NCBI RefSeq assembly: GCF_947179165.1
Contig: NC_077244.1
Span: 71,408,144 to 71,472,143, forward strand
Length of the DNA stretch: 64,000 bases
Direction: 5' to 3'
From: Solanum dulcamara
Taxonomy: Eukaryota; Streptophyta; Magnoliopsida; Solanales; Solanaceae
Shown here: piece after piece, positions 49,080 through 61,784 of the stretch
Position numbering within the stretch: the stretch's first letter is position 1
Layout of the letters: each line of letters starts with the position of its first letter
Position numbers and translations under genes: made by a program
Notes under the pieces: model-generated
The model's input: the letters and a program-made list of their open reading frames with translations, nothing else
Databases searched by the model: none
What the model was told of the DNA's origin: nothing

Positions 49080-52000
49080 ATGTCGAGCAACCAAACCAAG
49101 TTGACACTAAAACAAATGGCAAAAATACCCACTGTAGATTTGAGTCCATTTTTGAGAGAAGGATCTGAAGATGAAAAGAGAAAAATTGTAGATACCATTA
49201 GTGAAGCCTGTTGCATGTATGGATTCTTCCAAATTGTGAATCATGGGGTACCTCTTGATCTCACCAGTCAAGCTCTGAAGGTGTCCAAGTCTTTCTTTGA
49301 ATCTCCAGCTGAAGCCAAACTCAAATGTTGTCCACTGCCTAATGCACCTGTTCCTGCAGGCTATAACAAGAAGCCTAATCCTTCTTATGAGTTCAATGAA
49401 TACCTTATTATGCTTCCACCTGCCTCTGATTTTAACATCTTCCCGGACAATCCTCCTGAATTTCGGTATGACCATAATTTTTACCTTTTCAGTCTTCTAC
49501 TTCATATTCATAAGTGAATCTAGAACGGATCCAGGGTTCAATTGCTTTCAACTCGAATTATGTATATGTACGTAAAGAAAAAATGTATATATAATAAGAT
49601 CATACTTAAATCTAAAAATCAGTAACTCTAGTTTGTGGATTCGTTTTATGTGTTTTAAGGGTGTATAAGAGCTCTAAGTGTAATCTTAGATTAATATTTA
49701 TACTTCCATAAGACCCTTGTTAGAAAATGAGATTTTTCTAGATAGTCTTTAGTCTAATAGTTCTCTTTTTGAATATTATGTTTAGTTTGTAAAGGAAAGG
49801 TAATCCTCGTTTTATGGAATATGTTTTGTAAGAAAGTCAATAGTGGTTGGATAGGTATGGTCTCTACTTACTTTTGAAAAGCTTATATAGCTATATGTGT
49901 AAGCCTTTTGTAATATGTCATATGAATGAAAAGAAGTTCTGTTGAACTTTATTTTTCTTATAAGTTTAAAAGTCTAACAGTGGTATCAAGAGCCCTTCTT
50001 CTTGAGGGATCTGTGAAGGCAAGAAAGTTAAGGTTTTCTCCAGTTCTTCTAAGGTGAGAGCTGAGCAGCAGTAACATGGCATCCAACAACTTCTTAAGTG
50101 CAGGTCCTCCTATGTTTACGGGAGAAAATTATCACATATGGGTGATAAAGATGAAGGCTTATCTCAAAGCTCTTAGACTATGGGAAACAATATAAAGTGA
50201 AGATAATCCTCCTCCACTTGGACCAAATCCAACAATTGCACAAATGAAGGTTTATGAAGATGCAAAGTCAAGAAAATCAAAGGCTCTCACATGTCTTCAT
50301 TCAACACTTTCAGATGTGATTTTCACAAGAATAATGGCTTGTGAAACACCCAAAGAAGCATAGGAGAAGCTAAAAGAGGAGTTCGATGGAAGTGACAGAG
50401 TGAAGGCTGTCAAACTCTTAACTCTCATAAGAGAATTTGAGATGTTAAGGATGAAAGAAAGAGCTATTGTGAAAGAGTATTCTGCCAAACTTGTGGAGAT
50501 CGTAAACAAAATAAGGTTGTTTGGTAAAACCTTTTCAGATTCAAAGGTGGTGGAGAAGATGATGATAAGCTTACCAGCAAGGTTCGAGTCCAAGATTTCA
50601 GCAATAGAGGAATCTTGTTATTTGACGACTTTATCGATTGCAGAACTGATCAGCAAGTTGCAAGCCCAAGAACAAAGATCAAGTATAAGAGATGGAGAAT
50701 TAGCAGAAGTGATATTTCAGGCACAACATAAATGCAAGCAGCCTGTGAAGGGCAATAGAAGAATGGAATTAGATAAAGTAGCAAAGGGAAAACCATGGAA
50801 GGAATCTTCAAAGAAAGGGAAGTTTCCATCTTGCAACCATTGTAAAAGAACCAATCATCAAGCAAAAGCTGCTGGTTCAAAGGAAAGACATCAATCCAGT
50901 GTAGATTTTGTAAAAAGATGGGTCATACTGAGAAAAATTATAGATTCAAGCAGAATCAGCCACAACAACATCATTCGCAGCAGACAAATTTTGTTGAAGA
51001 GTCGGAAAAGGAAGAAGAAAGCTTGTTTATGGCTTCTCAAGAAGAAAACACAAGCAACAAATCCTCATGGTTCATAGGCAGTGGATGTACGAGTCATATG
51101 TCACACAATGAGCTCTTGTTTCACACACTTGACAAGTCGTTCAAAGCTAAAGTTAGGATGGGAAATGGTGAAACAGTCGATGCACAAGGAAAGGGTTCAG
51201 TTGCCTTTCAAACTACACAAGGTTTTATACATGATGTGTTGTATGTTCCTTGTTTAGCATGTAACTTGTTAAGTGTGGCTCAAATGATGTCTAAAGGTTG
51301 TTCCTTATTTTTTAAGGGAAAACATTGTTTGGTTTTTGACTTTGAAGATAGTTTGGTTGTTAAAGTAGAAATGGTGGATAAAACTTTTCCTTTAGACGGG
51401 AAGTTTGATAGTGCAAATTTTGCAAGTATGGATGAGTCTTGGTTGTGGCACAAAGTATATGGTCATTTTAACTATGCTACCTTAAAGTCTATGTATGAAA
51501 AGGGCTTGACTAAGGATATTCCTGAGATTTCACTATCTAAAGAAGTTTGTGAATCATGTCAAATGGGTAAGGTACACAGGAAAACATTTCCTAAAAGTGC
51601 TACCTGGAGGGCAACTGAAAAACTTAAACTAGTTCACACTGATGTGTGTGGACCTATGCAGACATCATCTTTAGGACAAAATAAATATTTTGTTCTCTTT
51701 ATTGATGACTTAACAAGGATAACTTGGGTGTATTTTTTGAGTAACAAGTCTCAAGTATTTTCAGTTTTTAAGAAATTTAAAGCTTTTGTTGAAAGACAAA
51801 GTGGCTGTAAATTGAAGTCTTTGAGGACTGACAATGGTGGTGAATACACTTTAAATGAGTTCAATAAGTATTGTAAAGATATGGGGATTGATCATAAGTT
51901 GACAGTAAGTTATTCACCCAAACAAAATGGAATCTCGGAGAGGAAGAACATGACTGTTGTTGAAATGGCTAGATGCTTGTTGTTTGAAAAAAAACTACCG

Positions 52001-55000
52001 CAAAGCTTTTGGGCAGAAACTGTTTATACTTCAGTGTATCTGTAAAATAGGCTGCCAACTAAAGTTGTGGATAAAAAACTCCTATTGAGGCATGGTGTGG
52101 AATATAACCATCTGCCAAGCACTTAAAAATCTTTGGTTCGATTTGCTATTATCATGTTCCTTCAGTCAAAAGAAGCAAACTTGAACCGAAAGATGAATTG
52201 GGGATCTTTATTGGTTATTCATCGAAAGCCAAGGGTTATAGAGTTTTCAACTTGCAAGCAAAAAGTATTTCCATCAGAAGAGATGTAATAGTAGATGAGA
52301 ATGCTTATTGGAACTGGGATAAGGAGCAAATTGAGAAAGATAATGCAAGTTTTCAGAATTTGAGTCCGCTTTCTAAAATCCAATCATTTGGCTCTGAAAA
52401 ACTGGGAAAAGATGAAGAATCAGATAGGGAATCCTCACTTGATTCACCCATTTTGAAGACAGAGTCCCTTTCTGAGATATATGAAAGATGTAATATTGAA
52501 ATCTCGGAAACAAATAGCTATCAAGAAGAATCAAGACATGAAGTTTGTATTGAAGCTATGAAGGAGGAGATTGGTATGATAGAGAAGAATAACACTTGAA
52601 AGCTGGTTGATAAACCCAAACACAGAAATGTAATAGGGGTGAAATGGGTTTATCGAACCAAACTTAATCCAGATGGTTCAGTTTATAAATACAATGCAAG
52701 TCTTGTTGTGAAGGGTTACACACAAGTTGCAGGTCTGGATTATGGAGACACATTTCCACCTGTTGCATGACATGATACAATAAGACTTCTATTTGCTTTG
52801 GCAGCTCAATCAAATTAGAAGTTGTATCATCTGGATGTGAAATCTTCATTCTTAAATCGACAGTTCCAGGAGGAGATTTATGTTGACCAACCAAAAGACT
52901 TTCAAGTTGTAGGAATGAAGGATAAAGTCTACAAGATACATAAGGCATTGTATGGATTAAAGCAGGCTCCTCGAGCCTGGTACGCCAAGATTGATTCTCA
53001 TCTTATTTATTGTGGCTTCAAGAGAAGTGAAAATGAAGCCACTTTATATGTGAAGAAGGCTAAACGAGGAGATGTGCTTGTGGTGTCACTCTATGTTGAT
53101 GATCTTCTGTTAACAGGAAGCAATGAAACTATCATGAATCAGTTCAAGCAAGAAATAGAGACCAAGTTTGAAATGTCAGATTTGGGTGAAATGAATTACT
53201 TTTTGGGAATGGAGATTTCATCAATCAAATTAGAAGTTGTATCATCTGGATGTGAAATCTTCATTCTTAAATGGACAGTTCCAGGAGGAGATTTATGTCG
53301 ACCAACCAAAAGACTTTCAAGTTGTAGGAATGAAGGATAAAGTCTACAAGCTACATAAGGCATTATATGGATTAAAGCAGGCTCCTCGAGCCTGGTACGC
53401 TAAGATTGATTCTCATCTTATTTATTGTGGCTTCAAGAGAAGTGAAAATGAAACCACTTTATATGTGAAGAAGGCTAAAAGAGGAGATGTGCTTGTGGTG
53501 TCACTCTATGTTGATGATCTTGTGTTAATAGAAAGCAATGCAGCTATCATGAATCAGTTCAAGCAAGAAATAGAGACCAAGTTTGAAATGTCAGATTCGG
53601 GTGAAATGAATTACTTTTTGGGAATGGAGATTCATCAAGCTACTGATGGAATCTTCATTTCACAGAGAAAATATACATGGGATATTCTTAAAAGATTCAA
53701 GATGGAGAGATGCAAGCCTGTATCGACCCCATTGGTTCACAATGAAAAGATTTTGAAGTTTGAAGGAGGTGATAGGGCTGATCTTGCAGTTTATAGAAGT
53801 CTAATAGGTAGTTTGTTGTATTTGACAACAACAAGACCCGACCTCATGTTCGCCGCAAGTCTTCTGTCTAGATTTATGCATGCTCCAAGTCAAGTTCATC
53901 TTGGTGTCGCTAATCGAACATTGAGGTATATCAAGGGAACTGCTGATTATGGTATTTGGTTTAGAAAGGAAGAGCAAGGGAAATTGATGGGTTATTCAGA
54001 TAGTGATTGGGCAGGAAACGTTGATGATATGAAAAGCACTTCTGGATATGCTTTTACACTTGGTTCAGGCATGTTCTCATGGAATTCAAAGAAATAAAAG
54101 GTGGTAGCTCAATCTTCTGCAGAAGCTGAATACATCGCCGCTGCTGGTGCAACAAATCAGGCTTTATGGTTAAGAAAGATTCTACGTGATCTGAAGCAAA
54201 ATGACATTAAAGCTACTGTCATTAAGGTTGACAACAAGTCAGCAATATCTATGGCCAAAAATCCTGTGCAACATGATTGTAGCAAGCATATAAATGTGAA
54301 GTTTCAGGCTATCAGGCAAGCAGAGAAGGATGGCGAAGTTAAACTTGTTCATTGCAGCTCAGATCAGCAGATTGCAGACATCATGACCAAGGCTCTTCCT
54401 AAGGGGAAATTTGAAGTTCTAAGGGCTAAAGTGGGAGTATCCAAGAAAAATCTCAAGGAGGAGTGTTAGAAAATGAGATTTCTGTAGATAGTCTTTAGTC
54501 TAATAGTTCTCTTTTTGAATATTATGTTTAGTTTGTAAAAGAAAGGTAGTCCTTATTTTATGGAATATGTCTTGTAAGAAAGTAAATAGTGGTTGGATAG
54601 ATATGGTCTCTACTTACTTTTGAAAAGCTTACATAGTTATATGCATCTAAGCCTTTTGTAATAAGCCATATGAATGAAAAGAAGTTTTGTTGAACCTTAT
54701 TTTTCTTATAAGTTTAAAAGTCTAACAAACCTATGGTTAGCTTTACAGGAAATTTGAGAATATCGAAAGAACCCTCTCTTGGTTTTGGTTAATTAATGGT
54801 GTCAATCAGAAAATAACATGTTTCTAATTGATCCCCTCTTGGTTCAGGCTTCTCTGCTTGATGTTAAGTCAATGACAGGCTTTAGGCTTTCTCCTCGCGG
54901 GATCTAGACTAAGATGGTAGTGAATGTGATTTCAGCTCCACCTTTGAGAATTGAGAGCTTTGTCAAAGGATTCGTTTTTAAATATCGTTTAAGCATATTT

Positions 55001-56167
55001 AATTAGATAGTTTTTAGGTAGAGATAAGATCTGTGTAAAAAATGCACCTCACCCTCCCCAGACCCTACCTATGAGATCACACTAGATATGTTGTTGTCAT
55101 TTATCTTACATATCTAATGCTTCTTTTCCCAAATAGAAGACAATACATTTGATCTTAAAAAACACATAATAGCATGATGCATTTAGCCCTTCAATTGCCT
55201 TGCAGAGGGGCTGGAAATGAAATTTGGTGTTTCATATTTTGGGCTAGTTTTGGAAGTAGAACAATATCATTGATTTATATGATGAATTTGTTTTACATTT
55301 CAGAGAGGTGATGGAAGAGTTATTCTCCCAATTCTTGAAGATAGGGATGGTTGTTGAGAAAATCCTAAGCGAGTGTCTGGGGCTTCCCCCCTGTGTTCTT
55401 AAAGAATTCAACAATGACAGAAGCTGGGATTTCCTCATTGCTATATCTTATTTGCCGGCAACAGAGAAAGAAAGGATAGGGGCAAATCCGCATAAAGATG
55501 TCAGTTGCTTCACAATTGTGTTACAAGATGAAGTTGCAGGCCTGGAGGTTGAAAAGGACGGGGAATGGATCCTAATAGCCCCACAACCAGGTGCACTTGT
55601 TGTCAATATTGGCGATGTTCTTCAGGTAAATATATTTGTGAATGAAAAAGGTTAACTATAGCTGATTCTCGAAGACAATCGAGTAGCAGCTCATTCGTAG
55701 AACAGTAAAAAATGCATTCTTGTCAAATCCCTTTCTTCTCACTATCGGGGCCTTCCTCACCCCAAAAAGGATAAATAAATGATGTAATTAGCTATGGAGG
55801 AGGATTCAGGATATGAAAGTTTATGTGTTCCTATAGTGGCTTTTAGCTGGAATGTAATTTTTTTAATGGAATTCTGGTTGTTACAACTGAACAGGTCCTT
55901 ACGAATGATAAATTCAAGAGTCCACGCCATAGAGTGCTGAGACCACATGGAAGATCAAGGAATTCATTTGCATTCTTCCACAATTTGTCAGGGGATAAGT
56001 GGATTCAACCACTGCCCCAGTTCACGAAACAGATTGCAGAACCACCAAAATACAGGCCATTCTTGTATAAAGAGTATCTGCAGAAAAGAAGAGAAAGCAA
56101 GTCTAAGCACGTTACCAGGCTTGAAGATGAGATTACCATATCACATTATGCAATCCCTGAAGAGTGA
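49080..56167 (+). CDS. 2-oxoglutarate/Fe(II)-dependent dioxygenase (DOXC class)
   Basis: Three exons (49080-49465, 55304-55625, 55895-56167) join in phase to 326 residues. The N-terminal domain has [10 protein letters not shown] and [12 protein letters not shown]. The catalytic jelly-roll has iron ligands H192 and D194 (in NPHKDVS) and H248 (SPRHRV), and the 2-oxoglutarate-binding R258 and S260 (RNS). A complete enzyme is therefore predicted. The DOXC class covers plant specialised metabolism and hormone enzymes; the substrate cannot be told, and the chain does not show clear ACC oxidase or flavonol synthase signatures that I would trust. Start choice: the first ATG gives MSSNQTKL; an internal ATG 36 nt later (MAKIPTVD) is a plausible alternative. 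Intron 1 is 5.8 kb because a Copia element is inserted in sense orientation, yet both splice sites are normal. Expression may be affected by the insertion. Confidence 0.93.
50076..54469 (+). pseudogene. Broken Copia gag-pol
   Basis: The start at 50076 opens [12 protein letters not shown] followed by a FTGENYHIW box typical of Copia gag (UBN2 type). In-frame stops lie near 50195 and 50361. The gag continues to a zinc-knuckle region split by a frameshift near 50890 (second half [10 protein letters not shown]). A protease-like [14 protein letters not shown] carries the usual aspartate changed (normally DSGC/DTG context). Then come GAG-pre-integrase, integrase ([10 protein letters not shown]...LRTDNGGEY), a stop at 52043, RT ([24 protein letters not shown]) and RNase H ([11 protein letters not shown]) ending at 54469, after another stop at 54095. 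A 415-bp duplication disrupts RT. Order protease-integrase-RT-RNase H identifies Copia. Confidence 0.9.
52806..53635 (+). repeat. 415-bp tandem duplication within the RT domain
   Basis: The segment 52806-53220 is repeated at 53221-53635, starting TCAATCAAATTAGAAGTTGT in both. The copies differ at a handful of sites (for example TATGTTGACC against TATGTCGACC, and AGATACATAAG against AGCTACATAAG). The unit is not a multiple of three, so it shifts the frame. Both copies contain the YVDDL catalytic region. Confidence 0.92.
55015..55110 (+). mobile_element. TS-type SINE 3' fragment (eroded)
   Basis: The plus strand has the words CACCCTCCCCAGACCCTACC and TATGTTGTTGTCA, which match the 3' part and TTG tail of the TS SINE family. 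It lies in intron 1 of the dioxygenase gene, 3' of the Copia element. Only a fragment is visible. Confidence 0.55.
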
Positions 56168-56941
56168 TGTTAGACAAAATAAAAAGGTAATGGATTGTAA
56201 CTTGTAAGACATTAGCTCATGATCTCGCCGTTTTCATAGTTTTCTGTTACTGACTGCTATAACTTACAATTTCCTTGTTTGCTTCTGGAGTTCTCAAATT
56301 CAATAGTATTTCCCGTCGTGTAGTTTTCTTTCTGATAGTCAGTGTTCAAGCTCTTCAGTTCAACTGTCAATTTTCTTTCGACCCTTATCATTTTGAGATA
56401 GTCTTGACTCATTCATCTATCTTTGACCCGATAACACAACTCAATCATTTTATACTTCTGTTTGATTATGTGGAGAAGAGGTTATTGAGATATATATGGT
56501 ATCAGAGAGTAGGAACTTTCATAGTCCATATTCACTCGCTGCTGATAATGATTTCCTCGACGAATGCTTCTAATTATATATGTCCATATTGGCTCGTCGC
56601 CAATGATGATTTTCTCTAAGATTGCTCCAAAGAATGATATACTGCATTAAGTTCCCTGTTACAAACCAATTAGCTTAGTGTATACTGCAGGTTGAAGAAA
56701 AGAAGCAGCTTAGGTTATGTAGTTGAGTCTTGAGTGTCTTCCCTCCTGCAGTTACAATAGTCAAAGAGAGTATAGCAGTCTTCTTTTTGGTCTCCAAGTT
56801 GCCCCCATTGAGTTCAATCCATTTTGTTACATCACATTCATCAATCTTTTTCTGATTAGATTAACCTGATTAAAGGCAGATTGAATCAAGAATATTAAGA
56901 TTTTTAACAGTAAACCCCTTGAAATATGCCTAAAAAGAGCA
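56168..56941. other. Dioxygenase 3' flank
   Basis: Probable 3' UTR followed by AT-rich DNA. Between about 56515 and 56600 the words AGTCCATATT and TGTCCATATTGGCTCG with CTCG nearby suggest a small diverged duplication. No gene recognised. Confidence 0.35.
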
Positions 56942-56954
56942 TCTAGATGGTGCA

Positions 56955-57066
56955 ACAACAACAAACCTAGTGTAATCCCACGGGTGGAGTCTGGGGAGGG
57001 TGCAGTGTACACGGACTTTACCCCTATTTCGTTGAGGTAGAGAGGTCGTTTTCGAAAGACTCTATC
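56955..57066 (-). mobile_element. 5'-truncated TS SINE with TSD TCTAGATGGTGCA
   Basis: Read on the minus strand, the block carries GGGGTAAAGTCCGTGTACAC, CCCTCCCCAGACTCCACCC and GGGATTACACTAGG, then ends GTTTGTTGTTGT. This is the 3' half of the tobacco-type TS SINE with its TTG tail. A perfect 13-bp direct repeat TCTAGATGGTGCA flanks it (56942-56954 and 57067-57079), so it was already 5'-truncated when inserted. Confidence 0.88.
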
Positions 57067-57158
57067 TCTAGATGGTGCAGTACAGTACAATTAAGTTATT
57101 CAGTTTAACTAATGTAAGATCTTATCCTTCCTGCAATCAGACTTGAACTTCAGGCCTT

Positions 57159-57392
57159 GACCCTTCGGGGTGACCCAGTGGTTTGGGCTTGGGACTTCCA
57201 TGTTGGAGGTATCAAGTTCGAAACCCCTTGCCACTTCTTTATCGAGCTCGTCGCACCGGACTTGGCTAGTGCGGGTTACCTCTCCTGTTTGGTTTGCGAG
57301 TTATTGCATAAGAGCGGAGTTTATCCCACCTAGGGGGCGGCTGCAGATTTCCCTTGTCATTAAAATAAAAAAATAATTAAAAAAAAAAAACA
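57159..57392 (+). mobile_element. tRNA-derived SINE with poly-A tail and TSD AACTTCAGGCCTT
   Basis: A Pol III A-box-like GACCCAGTGGTTTGGGCTTG and a B-box-like AAGTTCGAAACCCC lie near the start. The 3' end is A-rich with a long A-run. A 13-bp perfect direct repeat AACTTCAGGCCTT flanks it at 57146-57158 and 57393-57405. The body contains CACCGGACTTGGCTAGTGCG and CACCTAGGGGGCGGCTGCAG. It belongs to a different SINE family from the copies at 43242 and 56955. Confidence 0.9.
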
Positions 57393-57405
57393 AACTTCAG
57401 GCCTT

Positions 57406-60400
57406 TGCCAGGAGCACCTCTTACTGCTTAAGCCTAAAAAGAGAAACCAACTTTTTTCCTGCCAACCAGCCACAACTCCTGTATTTGACATTCTTTTCTC
57501 TTGATGGGAACGTGAGTAAAGTCATTTAAGGTCCACATTTTTTGTTTAATAAACTTTTCCAACAAGAGCTAGTGTCCAAGTTCCAAGATTCCAGAGATAT
57601 ATTAAAAGGTAACATGCTTATTTTATTAGTCTTGAAAACGCTTTGCCTAATTTAGGGGAAAAAAGAAATGGTAATATGCTTGTTGAAACTTTGTGGATTA
57701 GTATTTGTCCATGACATGTATAGAATTTTTGCTTCTGTGGGATAATACAAATCAAGGAAATGGAGTTTTTGCTCTTGACAGATTTAAATAAGGTAGCTTA
57801 TGAACAATCTTAAAACTTTGTCGTATTTTTCATTGAATAAAAAAAAAACATGTATAGAATATGATACGGAATCAAGTTAGGTGAAACGTTTATTTAAGAC
57901 CTATTTACATGAGAAAGTCTTTTATAATCCGAATACACCATGGGTGAGAAACCGGGGGGGGGGGGGGTAGGCCTAGATCCCTACCTATCCATTGCATAGA
58001 AAAGGATGACCTTTGAGGATCAAAAAGATGGTGAATGGATCCCAAAGTGTTCTTTTTTCACTTTTTCCTTAAAAAAAAATAAATGAAACTGTTAAATGGT
58101 CACCGGCAACGTAGAAATTTGAACTGTGCATGTCAGTAGGCCTTGGGCGCACTATTAGATCAAAGGGGCTGACCACAATATAGTTTTTTTTTCAAATTAG
58201 GCCCAGAGATAGCAGTCCAACATGCAAAACGTAATCGGCTCGATCGGGTCGTTTGCACTTTTGTCCTCAAGACAAATAAACTTTTCGCATGACATAAGTT
58301 TATATTTTCCGGTCAATATCCTACGAGTTATTATACCCCACGCTCTTAAAGAATTTATATATGTCTCGTTAGGAATAAGTTCGATTTTCTAATAACAAAA
58401 ATTAAAGAGCAGTCCATTTAAAGTGCAAACTACGCAATTAAATGAATTGGCTCTTCTCAAAGTAATGGACCGTCAAATCTTAAATTACACCCTAATAGAA
58501 TCGGTGAGAGTTTTTCACACAATGACTTATGAGTTGGATTTACCTTATTCCTATTACCTTGAATCAATTAACATCCAGCAGAATGTAAAAGGGAGTTCAG
58601 TAGATTTTCATTGACTAATAATGAAGAAATTTAAACCGAGTTTACTTAGCTTGTAAGCTAAAGAGGTTACAAAGGCTAAGATAAGTTTCATAACACAAGC
58701 AAAATAATTGAAAGATAGTATAAGCTTTAATTAATTATATAACCTTTATTTTACCTACCACAGTTCTCTATGCTCAGTTTCACAATCAATTATTTCTGAT
58801 AGGTCCCATTTTGCAAAAAAACAAAATAATAAAAAGAAATGAAAGTAATGTTAATGCTGATCCAGAGTAACATAACAAAATCATGAGTAGTATTTTTTTT
58901 GGTTATATCGTTTTGTTTGCACACTTGTGTTTGCATGCATCATATTATTAGAGCACTTTAATTGGAAAATTGCTTTCTTGTATTAACCCTTGACTTTTGT
59001 CATGAATATTAATACTATAAAAGTATTTTTTTTTCTTATTGTTGGGATGACGTGGCGCTGTCTTCATCTTGTGATTGAAAAAGTATGGGTATTGCCTTTA
59101 TTATTATGAACAACCATGAGTAATCATCATTTCCTCTTTAATCATTCAACCAACGTAACGCACAATCTTGGATCTCTAACCTTAAACCCCTCAAATTTAT
59201 CTAATTAAAACACCAGCTTAATTCTTGGACCTAGGTGTATAATTAGCAACACGCGGTCCACAACTTCATATCTCTTGCTTCCCTAATAATTATTTGGTAT
59301 TCTCTCTTCTGTCTTATCCTCTAGTCATTCATTTTAGAGAAAGAAAAATCAGTTCAAAATATTTAGTACAACATCTCAATTATCATACATAAGTAAACAT
59401 TCAATGATATCATATTTAATTTTAGTTATAAATTAATATTTTCTAACAAGTGTGTAAATGAAAAACACAATAAATATGTATGTGACATGGGGAGTAAAAT
59501 TATCCGTTTAAGGAAGATATGAGGACAGTCGACCGAATACCTTAAATAAATTTTTTTAATACACGTGTGTCAAAATCTTAAACGATAGATTAAAAAATAC
59601 TACATTGGTTTTTGACTTGAACTAGTTATAAATTCACTTTCTTTTGAAGTTATACGGACTTTCTAAAAAAAAAAAGGTCAAAATGACATAATATTTGTCA
59701 CATTAATAAATTAAATAGGAAAAAACATAAGATGGCAAACAAACTACTCCTGCTTCTGGAACTATATGAGTTGGTGTTTTTCTCCAAATCTCCAGATGCT
59801 GTCCGTCCCTGTAGATCCTTAGATATCAGAATGGAGATACTAGTTATTATATCTGTGTTTTGATTGGCTTACATAAAGCTTGTCTAGATAAGATATTAAA
59901 ATATTTATTTTTTCTTTTCTTAGCTAGGTGGGGAGTTTTAGGGTGGGGACAAGACACTAAAAGGCAACAGAAAATGACTTTTATTAAATTGATTTGTCTG
60001 CAAAATGCGATTCTTTGATAGTTACATCTCTTTCTGAATATCTTATTCCCACTTTCAGATTCGTTAATTATCACCTTGATTCATATCCAGGAATTTGAGG
60101 TTTCTGCTCTTCCCTTTTCTTTGTTCTTTCGAGTTGAATTTTAGAACTTGGTATTGAAATCGAGTTGATTGAAAGTATCAGAAGTCAACCTCCTGACCTA
60201 TTATTTCGTATCTCAATCAATTTTTTTTCTCATCTTCAAATCTCTCTTATTGACAAAAAATAAGGGTAAGTTTTGACAAATTTTGAGCTAGATGATAGCT
60301 CATAGTTATGATCAATGTAAATCATAAATTGATTATCAAACAAAAAGACAAATTAACGTTTTAAATAATTCTAATAAAAAAAAAAGAAGAATGATGGTTT

Positions 60401-61088
60401 ATAATGCGTTCTGGTTAAGTGGTCGGATGGTTAATTAACTAAATGGAGATTTGTGCTTTTCTTGTTGGAAAGGACAAATTTGCTCTACTGATTTTTTTTA
60501 ATTAAAAAAAGATAAAATTAAAGAATAAATAATAGACAGAACATACTAATTTTTCCCTCTTTAACACACCAAATTAGTACTTATGTTTTACAAAAATAGA
60601 AAAAGTTAAGAAATAAATAAAAAAGAAGAGCACTACTCCTGCAAAAGAGCAAATGGACCCTTAGGCCTTTTTGCTAATTTGATTTATTTCTTTTCGAGGA
60701 GAAAAGGAACAGTAAACTGACAAACACGCACAAAACCAGTGGGGTCTGTTCGTAATTCTGTATAAAGAAATCATAACAACTCTTTGATATTTTTTGCTAG
60801 TAACATTTTATGACATATATGAAATTGAAAAACGCTGATTTATGGAATATTAATGGCCAAATGCGGATTTTAAAAATAAAGCAAAAAAAAATAATATTCA
60901 TGGCCAAACAAGTCCTAAAATAGGTTTTCTTTATTCTTGCCCTTCACAAAAATATTAATCCTATTTACGTTTTTTTTTTACAAACATACAACCGTGTCAT
61001 GTACAATCTCTAGAAAATTACAAACTTACAACTATGTCACTATTGAATTTGAAGACTTAGATAATGTCATATCATTGACATTGCAGTC
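57406..61088. other. AT-rich spacer
   Basis: No gene is supported over 3.7 kb. There is a run of 14 G at 57954-57967. Short open frames at 58423, 59847 and 60937 have no recognisable features. Confidence 0.4.
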
Positions 61089-61784
61089 TGTTGGTGAAAT
61101 TATAAGATTACAAATTACAATTGAAAAATAAAATGAAGAAATTAACTTCACTTCTTGGCTGAGGCGCGGATATCTCGCTCTCTTTAAGGAGATTCAAGCC
61201 CACTGCAGTAAATCTTTTCACTGGTCCAGCAGTAGTCCTCTTGACTTGTCCCCTCCAGGATACAACAGCCTTATCACAAAAATGTAACTCAACAAACTCT
61301 GGACAAGAGTTGAGTTTAAAGCTCTTCACAAAGAATACCTCCCTTCAACTAATAAGAACTCTCTTTTTTATATAAACTTAACTCTCTCAATTTTTTCTTA
61401 TCATTTTCTTCCATTTCAAAACAAAGAAGACCTCTCTATTTATAGGAGAGAAAATCATTCAAAGATGAAAAAATAATAGAATGCCATCATTATCATCATT
61501 TAGTGTACCATTATGATTTAGTGCACCATTATGATTTAGTGCACCACTTATTAGTGATAATTAGATTAAAAATACATAATAATATGATTTAGTGCACCAC
61601 TTATTAGTGATAATTAGATTAAAAATACATAATGGAATGATTTAGTCTTGCACTAAATAAAGATGATAATGAAAGACATTTTTATGCACTAAAGAAAGAA
61701 TAATAAAGATGACATTAAATGTCATCAATGGACAATTGCTAAAATTGCAATTTAATAAAATGTTAAAATGTTCACACACTAACA
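61089..61784 (-). mobile_element. 3' LTR of a minus-strand Copia element
   Basis: On the minus strand the LTR starts TGTTAGTGTGTGAAC at 61784 and ends CACCAACA at 61089 (696 bp). It directly follows a polypurine tract (GAGTGGGGGAT). A TATA-like CTATAAATAGAG marks the transcription start region (near 61440). It matches the solo LTR at 4155-4793 over its length. It is longer mostly because of a 53-bp tandem duplication at about 61531-61636. The 5-bp flank on the left is CAGTC; its partner lies outside the window. Confidence 0.92.
61531..61636. repeat. 53-bp tandem duplication within the LTR
   Basis: The unit ATGATTTAGTGCACCACTTA and following text through AAAAATACATAAT occurs twice in a row, starting at 61531 and 61584. 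It accounts for nearly all of the 57-bp length difference from the solo LTR at 4155. Confidence 0.88.

Larger units (their letters stand above)
49718..54727 (+). mobile_element. Copia LTR retrotransposon in dioxygenase intron 1
   Basis: The 5' LTR is 49718-49979 (262 bp) and the 3' LTR 54464-54727 (264 bp); both start TGTTAGAAAATGAGATTT and end AAAGTCTAACA. The primer-binding site TGGTATCAAGAGC begins at 49981 and a polypurine stretch CAAGGAGGAG lies just before the 3' LTR. Flanks ACCCT (49713-49717) and AACCT (54728-54732) differ by one base. By eye the two LTRs differ at about 17 positions plus a 2-bp gap, that is roughly 6-7 percent, indicating an insertion a few million years old under usual plant rates. 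The coding region is broken, so the element is not autonomous. Confidence 0.95.
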
